A stretch of 64,000 nucleotides of DNA, from contig NC_030994.1 of NCBI RefSeq assembly GCF_000149955.1, positions 2,037,071-2,101,070 of the forward strand. The letters run 5' to 3'. A program made the translations under genes and the position numbers. Position 1 is the first letter of the stretch. Every line of letters begins with the position of its first letter. Shown in pieces: positions 58,402-64,000 of this stretch. The DNA is from Fusarium oxysporum f. sp. lycopersici 4287 (taxonomy: Eukaryota > Ascomycota > Sordariomycetes > Hypocreales > Nectriaceae). The notes beneath the pieces were generated by a model. It was not told where the DNA came from and searched no databases. It saw only the letters and a program-made list of their open reading frames with translations.

Positions 58402-59058
58402 TCATGCTTGCAAGAGAAGCCTAGTTAGATAATTGAGATAACAATTTTGCCTCATCCTCGACATCAGATGCTTCGGAGGGGGAACAGAAATCGGTTCGTT
58501 TTCGTCACTCTCTCCAAGATCCCAGACTATTCCTTCTTTTTCCGTGACAACCTCGATGCTCGTGTTTGGCAACATGTTCCGGATCTTCTTGATGGCCTTG
58601 GCAACAGAGGGGTCCTCAGGGATACGCTTGACGAAGATCTGAAGTTTCTCAGAAGGCATGTTTTCCCACATGAGCCAGAGGAAAAGACCAGAGGTAAAAC
58701 TGTCGATTCTTACGTAGGCTGGCAGGCACCGAGGATGCTTGTAGACAAATAAGACCATTCGTGGTCATATTCCGCGTGGAAATGAGGAACAGGCTCACGA
58801 CCACGGGGACAAACACGGTGCAAGCCACTGGAACATGGCATCATTTGGAGCTCCTTTCCGATGATAACTTTCTCTGCATCGATGGAACCAGATATGAACG
58901 ACCTTGCCCCCGAAAAGCTCTTTGTATATCATGTTGCGCATCTCTCCTGGCAGTCGGAAGAAGGGGGATTGGCCCTAGGACGCAGTTGAAGACTTGAATT
59001 TGATATACGGGGCTACAAGTGGGACCCAAATTCTGGGACAAGTAATAGAAGGGGACAT
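58402..59058 (-). pseudogene. Degenerate DUF7730/F-box-like gene
   Basis: On the minus strand the segment starting near 58974 encodes a clear family N-terminus: GQSPFFRLPGEMRNMIYKEL then FGGKVVHIW. It is preceded by an in-frame TAG (58975-58977). Upstream, an ATG at 59058 opens only 27 codons to that TAG; a 42-nt intron could bypass it but is very short. The frame then closes at TGA 58795-58797 and again near 58768. An acidic-tailed C-terminal part remains open to 58402 (KLQIFVKRIPEDPSVAKAIK, then WDLGESDENEP). The central CRxxY...NTF block of the family is missing or scrambled, with only ILGACQPT-like remains in another frame. I read it as a decayed copy. Confidence 0.6.
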
Positions 59059-60111
59059 GATTGGAAGTAGGATAGATAGAAGAAGAGTGTGAAGACAGAA
59101 AGACACAATGGCGATGTTGCGAAGGTTCAGATGGAATAATGGAGTTTGGTAAGAGGGTAGCCCAAGCTGTAAGGACCTGTTAGACTACAAAAACACACGT
59201 TAGTAACTTTACATCTTGGGAACCCTCGGAATGAGTAGTTCTGAAGCCATCATGCAGACCAGGCAATACACAACTGAGTTCAGATTCTAGACTGTCAGAG
59301 TTAGAATGAAGAGTAACTTACCCAATTTCAATACTTGGTAGCAAGGAGTTCAAATCGTAAGTTCAAGAGAACTTGAGCAGCCCTTTGCTAGTGTTGGCTT
59401 GTTGAGATGAAGAAAGTGTTCTGCAAAAGTTGAGACTGGGAACGTCCAGCTTATATATCTACCTGTCTTCCCTGTGAATCAGGAGAGTCAAGAGTGGTTG
59501 GAAAGCATTCAGTGTACATGCCAACCAAATTTCTCATAATAGTCGGAAATTACCGTCTCGCTAACAGAACAACATTTCGTCGCAAGACGGGAGCTTGCGT
59601 AACTGAGTTGAGAGGCAAGGGGAATGTTTGCAACATACCTCACTGACCCTGTAACGGCAGGCTGCAGAAGTGAAGACGCCATCTGCTCTCATTATTCCTG
59701 AGCACCTACTACCAAACGGAAGATCCATCACAACACTTTTGGGGAACATTGTCTCTTCTATTATTACTTAAAGATACTCAAGAGCGTAGTTGACTGCAGG
59801 ATGTTGATCAGAAACAAGGCTGATGGCATATTGTACCCAATCACAACAAATGGCAGACCACTGTTGAACCAACGTGCAGAAGTCGATGTTACTTGTATAC
59901 TGAGCCAACCACTAATTGATTGGCAAATGAGTTGGCCTGTTGTTCTGGCCGTATCCTGTAGTCATTAATATCTGTTGACGTCGCTGCCCGCTTCTCAATT
60001 TCTACCGTTTTCTTCACATCCCCGGAAGCCTCCGCTAATATTGTATCGTATCCTCCATACCCGATACTATCCCAACTCTCTCCTGCGTCAACTCTCACTC
60101 GATACAGCATA
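59059..60111. other. Intergenic
   Basis: About 1 kb between two divergent DUF7730-type genes. AT-rich, with no frame showing family sequence. Confidence 0.55.
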
Positions 60112-61050
60112 ATGACTATCAGGTTCACCGACGGTTTTCTGCAGAACCAGTCTCCATTTTTCGCAAATGTTCCACCAGAAATTCATGACATGATCTTGAT
60201 CAACTTGTTTGGCAAACGCAGGCTTCATATCGAACGCGCTCCGCAGCCGAGCGGCAACGATCGGGAGCAGAAGGCAAGGAACCGGCCGACTGACCGCCAA
60301 TGGGTGCATTTCCTTTGTTTCGAAGGGTCATATCAACATTTCCATGACGATGAAGAAGATGCGTATTGGAGATATTATTTGTCATCAGCCTTCATCCTTA
60401 CTTGCAAGCGAGCGTAAGTCATTTTTCTTGTGCTCCCTGCAACTGTTTCTAATGGCTATACTGTCGCTAGCTTTGAACAGGGTATCAAGATTCTTTACCA
60501 GACAAACACTTTCGAGTTTGAAGCTTCGGGTGAATTTATGGAGTTCCAAAGATACCGGATTGCTCCTGACCTGAAACATTTACTCACACACATTGATACC
60601 CCAGTATCGATCGAATTCAGCGATCTGGTCTGCTATGGAAGCGAACTTGAGAAGACGGGAAGGCCACAGCCCACCAGGTTCACAATGCTGTGCCATACTC
60701 TGTCTAAGATGAAGCAAGAGCTCAACCTGCGCTTTCATGTGCATATGAGCAACGGCGAGCCATGGCCCAAGCACACTGCTGAGAGTCAGAGACTGGCAAG
60801 CCAGGCTATCAAAGTCGGTCTAGAGACGCTTGTCGGCAATGGGCGGGTCACTTGTGTAATTGATGGCTGTGGTATGGATGGCTTCTCTGAACTCGTGAAA
60901 GGAATATGGTCGAAAAAGCTAGAGGGTGGGTTGAAGCTTAACATGTGTCCTCACAAGCCTCCGAGCCGCTATGACTCGTCTTCTGATGAGGAACAAGATG
61001 ACGACTCTTCAACTGATAGTGAGAGCAATGAGCAAGTTGATGAAGAATGA
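60112..61050 (+). CDS. DUF7730/F-box-like domain protein
   Basis: Exons 60112-60413 and 60471-61050 with a 57-nt intron give 293 residues. The N-terminus has the F-box-like helix of this fungal family (SPFFANVPPEIHDMILINLF then GKRRLHIERA). A His/acid-rich stretch (QWVHFLCFEGSYQHFHDDEE) leads to the hallmark block rebuilt across the intron, AFILTCKRAFEQGIKILYQT followed by NTFEFE. The C-terminus is acidic (SSSDEEQDDDSSTDSESNEQ). Genes of this type are abundant and variable in ascomycetes; some may be Skp1-binding adaptors, but function is unknown. It is the only intact copy in this cluster. Confidence 0.8.
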
Positions 61051-61693
61051 CTGTGACGGCGTTTGTCTCTGAGAGATACATCAACCAATATTATCGTAGA
61101 AATAATAACAAGATACACACAGAATATTGATTGGCTGGCTCGTCATGTCTTATTTGTAGAGTTAGGTTGCCTGGAGTGATTCATTGCTCTAAACGCACAA
61201 TTGGCTACCTTAGGTTTCGCTCTTCGTCATCATCCAATGCTTGATTCGGATAATTGTCTTGCTCTCCAACGACGCTCGCCTCACTGGTGTACCCAAGGCT
61301 CTGAGGCCGCACGTATGGATACATCCCGTAACTGGGCGGTTCTCTGGGCTGTAGGATCCTGGGGGTAAATTGTACTTTTTCTTGTTTACTTGTTCATGTG
61401 AGAGTAGAAACTTAACTTATATAATCTCCAACTAGTGCATCTCTCATATCATACTTTTCATCATTCCCCCCATGCACAACGTTGACCAGAGTCGAATGTG
61501 CATAGCACCTTCATGTGTCTGTGCAAGTCATGATTGGCTATATTGAATGCGCGGGAATATCATCCAATCGGTTCTGATTTCTCGTACACATAAACGCCTA
61601 AACCGACGACCTTTCGGTTTTAGTACCAGTCGTTGTCGACTGATATATATTCTACCCCCCCACGTCATCTATTTCGCACACTACAAGATCATC
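61051..61693. other. Intergenic
   Basis: 3' flank of the DUF7730-type gene and promoter of the GFA gene. No gene seen. Confidence 0.6.
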
Positions 61694-62308
61694 ATGAACG
61701 ATAACAACCAAGATACCCCTTCTGCTATCACAGGCGGATGTCTCTGTAGTGCTATTCGGTACACCGTCAACTTTAACGAAGAGTACCCATGGCCACCAAC
61801 TGTGAGTTATACCTGAATGGCCTTTAATCACTTTAGCTAACTCACTTGTGAACAGTCATCAGCATGCCAATGCAAGTCTATTCCATCGATAGACACCAAG
61901 ACAGCTAACAAACATAAACTAGGTACAATGTGTCGCAAGTGGACATCCTCTCTGATCGCCCAATTCCTCGTCATATCCCCCAAGCAGATCAGTCCAGCAC
62001 TGGGCACTTTCGCATCCTTCAAAGAGTACATGTCCTCGCCTGGTCGATTCCGTGGGTTCTGTGGTGACTGCGGCACGTCGCTCACATGGCGCTCAGCTGA
62101 TTACACCCCAATATTTGATCTGTACTTGGGGACGCTGGATGAGAAATACCTGGTTGGAGATGGTGTCGTGGCCAAGACTCTCGCAACTCCAAACGGAACG
62201 CAGTACTGGATGCAGAACTCCATTCATGGTATGACTGATGTGCTGAAGGGGGGGAAGAAGTACAGTGAAGAAGGACCTGACGGGCTACGGGACGAAAATA
62301 ATATATGA
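61694..62308 (+). CDS. GFA/CENP-V-type zinc protein (glutathione-dependent formaldehyde-activating family)
   Basis: Three exons, 61694-61801, 61856-61871 (16 nt) and 61923-62308, give 169 residues. The second intron is GC-AG (GCAAGT...CTAG), which alone restores the family motif ACQCTMCRKWTSS. Zinc ligands are visible in three groups: GGCLCSAIRY, CQCTMCRK and FCGDCGTSL. The family adds glutathione to formaldehyde or related small electrophiles; many fungal members have unknown substrates. Reading through the second intron would add 17 residues and separate the CxC from the CxxC pair, so splicing is needed for the fold. The 3' exon overlaps the antisense pseudogene at 62082. Confidence 0.9.
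61872..61922 (+). other. GC-AG intron in the GFA gene
   Basis: A 51-nt intron starts GCAAGT, contains a GCTAAC branch site and ends CTAG. No GT donor in the segment gives the conserved Cys-Gln-Cys-Thr-Met-Cys motif in frame. Confidence 0.85.
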
Positions 62309-63046
62309 ACTCTTCCAGTTCAGTGAAAGGCAAAGGTCTCAATCGCTCTGCCTCACGAAGCTCAAACGAAATGTGAGGACCCAAAGTCTCCAGCGTCTTC
62401 TGCATGACTTCCTTAAAGATGTGAGGCACGACGACGACAGCAACCCCCAGCTTTCGAAGTGCGAGAAATCGCCCCAGCGCCTCGACAGCCTTCTCTTTGC
62501 AAGCCTTGCTGAAAGGCCTACAGGCCCATTCTGAGACAATCTCGAGCTTGACCTTGACATCATCAGGCCGAAGGTAGCGGTCCAGAACCCCAGTCAGTAC
62601 ATCAAGGTCTAGAATGGGCTTGTCGTATGTGTTTTCAACAACACACCTGAGCTCGTAAGATCTTATTTGGTCGACCGCTGTACTGTTGGTGTCGGTGAAG
62701 AACTGGATGAGGTCTGTTGGGAAGGTGAAGTAGAATGTGTTGAGTTGATAAAAGAGGTGTATTCCCTCGTTGAGGCTGTCCAAGTCAGTCGATCTGTACC
62801 ATGGATATTTATAAGAATACGCTTACGCCGCTTTACAGGTTAGGAGTATGTTGGTGTGTATTTATCCGCCATGTAGATATGACAGTCGATTTTGCAGAAA
62901 CGGATTCGCCCTTTGCGCGCCATATGAATCCTGTGCGATCCAAGGAGCTCGCGGTAGATAAGTTGCCTAAAATCGTGATTGAGCTTGTTGAAGAAGAGGG
63001 ACTTCTGGGGGCCCTCTCTATATTGCTGCAACCGAAATGATTGCAT
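62082..63046 (-). pseudogene. Frameshifted DUF7730/F-box-like gene
   Basis: From the ATG at 63046 the frame gives the family N-terminus (FFNKLNHDFRQLIYRELLGS then HRIHM) but closes at a TAA near 62837, just before the intron. The hallmark ILLTCKAALNEGIHLFYQLN block is in a different frame; it is rebuilt by a 52-nt intron (62827-62776) at the same place and phase as in the intact copy at 60112. The downstream exon is open to 62082 (WACRPFSKACKEKAVEALGR, LRKLGVAVVVVPHIFKEVMQ). So one small indel before the intron seems to break the gene, or the assembly has an error. The last ~230 bases run antisense through GFA exon 3, so its original stop may be lost. Confidence 0.65.
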
Positions 63047-63781
63047 GATCAAGGTGGACCTTAGTCTAAACCGATGAAAAGACCTATGCAAGCCAATCTT
63101 AGGCGATACAAAGCTTAGTTAAGCTTCCATAAGCTTCCATAAGCTGAGAGATATTTAGGTCAGTTTATTCTTAGGCCATAAGCAGTTGTCCCAAGCTTCT
63201 TCGCCTCATCAGAATATATACCTTTTCAGATGTCTGACTTCGCAGTTGACAGTTGAGGTTGGCTCAAAGGGCTTTCCAGCGTTGATGGTATTGAGGGGAT
63301 CCAGAAAAAGGAGGAGAAAAGAAAATGAGAGGAAGTGGAATAAATAATAGTTCATAACCAAGGTATCAAGAGAGTAAAAGTGGTGAAGGAACACAGATTG
63401 CACTGCCAAACAGTGTGCTTCAAAGGACAAAGGAGACATCTCTGTTGAATTCACGCCTCGCATGGTTTGATACCTGAAATAGGGACTCTCTCACAATCAT
63501 ATCATTACACACAAGAGCTGGAACTGTCACCCATTACGACCAGGGCATATCACAGTAATGATGATCACTGTCTTGTCAAAACTGACCATCAATAACTCCA
63601 TTCAAGAAATCAAAGAAGAACGACGTAGCTATGGGGGTCCATGTGTAAAGTTTCTATATTCGAAGATGCTTATCTTTGATTGGGAGCTCCAACTACGTTC
63701 GAAGCAAAGACAAACATTCCATGCTACTTTAGAAGATAGTTCATAATGCTCTAGCTCATCTGCCATGCTTGATACAATTCC
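63047..63781. other. Intergenic
   Basis: Between two minus-strand DUF7730-type genes. Contains a short AAGCTTCCAT tandem repeat (63111-63145). No gene seen. Confidence 0.55.
63111..63145. repeat. AAGCTTCCAT tandem repeat
   Basis: Two perfect AAGCTTCCAT units flanked by AAGCTTAGTT and AAGCT partial units in non-coding DNA. Confidence 0.75.
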
Positions 63782-64000
63782 TTAGAAGTCCCCTTGTGTG
63801 GGAAAGATATAGAGGCCATGGTTCTCGTCGTCGGACTCCGGAGCTTCTTCTTCTTCTGGGCGATTATCATCATTAACAAACCCATCGTCAGGTTCAAACT
63901 GGCAATCGACATTTTCCCAAATCGTAACATCGCCTTGTTTATCGCCTTCCACGATCGCTTTCATAGCTTCCGGCAGATGCAGCACAAGCAGCTCAACCTT
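63782..64000 (-). CDS. C-terminal end of an acidic-tailed protein, possibly another DUF7730-type gene
   Basis: Open minus-strand frame entering from the right edge and ending at 63782. It reads KVELLVLHLPEAMKAIVEGD, then GDVTIWENVDCQFEPDDG, and ends in an acidic stretch (DDNRPEEEEAPESDDENHG) and YIFPTQGDF. The acidic C-terminus resembles the copies at 58402 and 60112, and the gene lies in the same cluster, which is why the family is suggested. The diagnostic N-terminal part is outside the window, so this stays tentative. No start or intron can be judged. Confidence 0.55.
   Translation of the reverse strand, partial: KVELLVLHLPEAMKAIVEGDKQGDVTIWENVDCQFEPDDGFVNDDNRPEEEEAPESDDENHGLYIFPTQGDF

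Noticed and set aside
58841..59041. 66-codon minus-strand frame starting MSQNLGPT
   Set aside because: It is a different frame from the one encoding the DUF7730-type LPGEMRNMIYKEL sequence in the same DNA.

Overview
The window is nuclear DNA of a filamentous ascomycete. Genes sit on both strands, introns are short (about 48-120 nt) with GT..CTAAC..AG signals, and the content is typical eukaryotic housekeeping (RPS23, RPN8, ATG8, HOOK). The bifunctional TrpA-TrpB fusion, the PRM1 cell-fusion protein and the maltose-permease-type transporter point to fungi. Overall gene style suggests a Sordariomycete, perhaps Hypocreales/Fusarium-like; that placement is inference. I see no tRNA or rRNA gene, CRISPR array, intact transposon or virus. 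A 114-base run of N (56329-56442) is an assembly gap.

Layout. 0-11 kb: JmjC-domain protein (cut by the left edge), COQ2, RPS23, an unknown coiled-coil protein, a small secreted I9-type protease inhibitor, and the dynein adaptor HOOK. 11.9-21.3 kb: adenylate kinase, RPN8, a SWIM-domain protein of SWS1 type, HEM13 and ATG8. 21.9-36.2 kb: an Erg6/tocopherol-type methyltransferase, PRM1, tryptophan synthase, mitochondrial ribosomal protein bL28m, an unknown helical protein and mitochondrial aspartate aminotransferase. 38.3-50 kb: five minus-strand genes (sugar transporter, DNAJC28-domain protein, GPI-type arylsulfotransferase-like protein, and a 1197-residue disordered protein, with the AAT gene further left also on minus). 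50-54 kb: the longest gene-free stretch. 53.9-58.2 kb: a membrane protein with a degenerate SGNH-like lumenal domain and an APP1-like phosphatidate phosphatase. 58.4-64 kb: an accessory-looking block in which DUF7730/F-box-like genes in different states of decay flank a GFA/CENP-V-type enzyme gene.

The genes are not an operon or an obvious metabolic cluster; most neighbours are functionally unrelated, as is usual in fungal core chromosomes. Mitochondrial functions recur (COQ2, HEM13, bL28m, DNAJC28-like, AAT). I found no clear new multi-gene system. The most unusual signals are in gene structure: a 3-nt micro-exon plus a 10-nt exon in the aspartate aminotransferase gene, a GC-AG intron next to a 16-nt exon in the GFA gene, and a HOOK intron that stays open for 96 codons and stops exactly at its own acceptor. 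The decaying DUF7730 family at the right end is the most plastic region.
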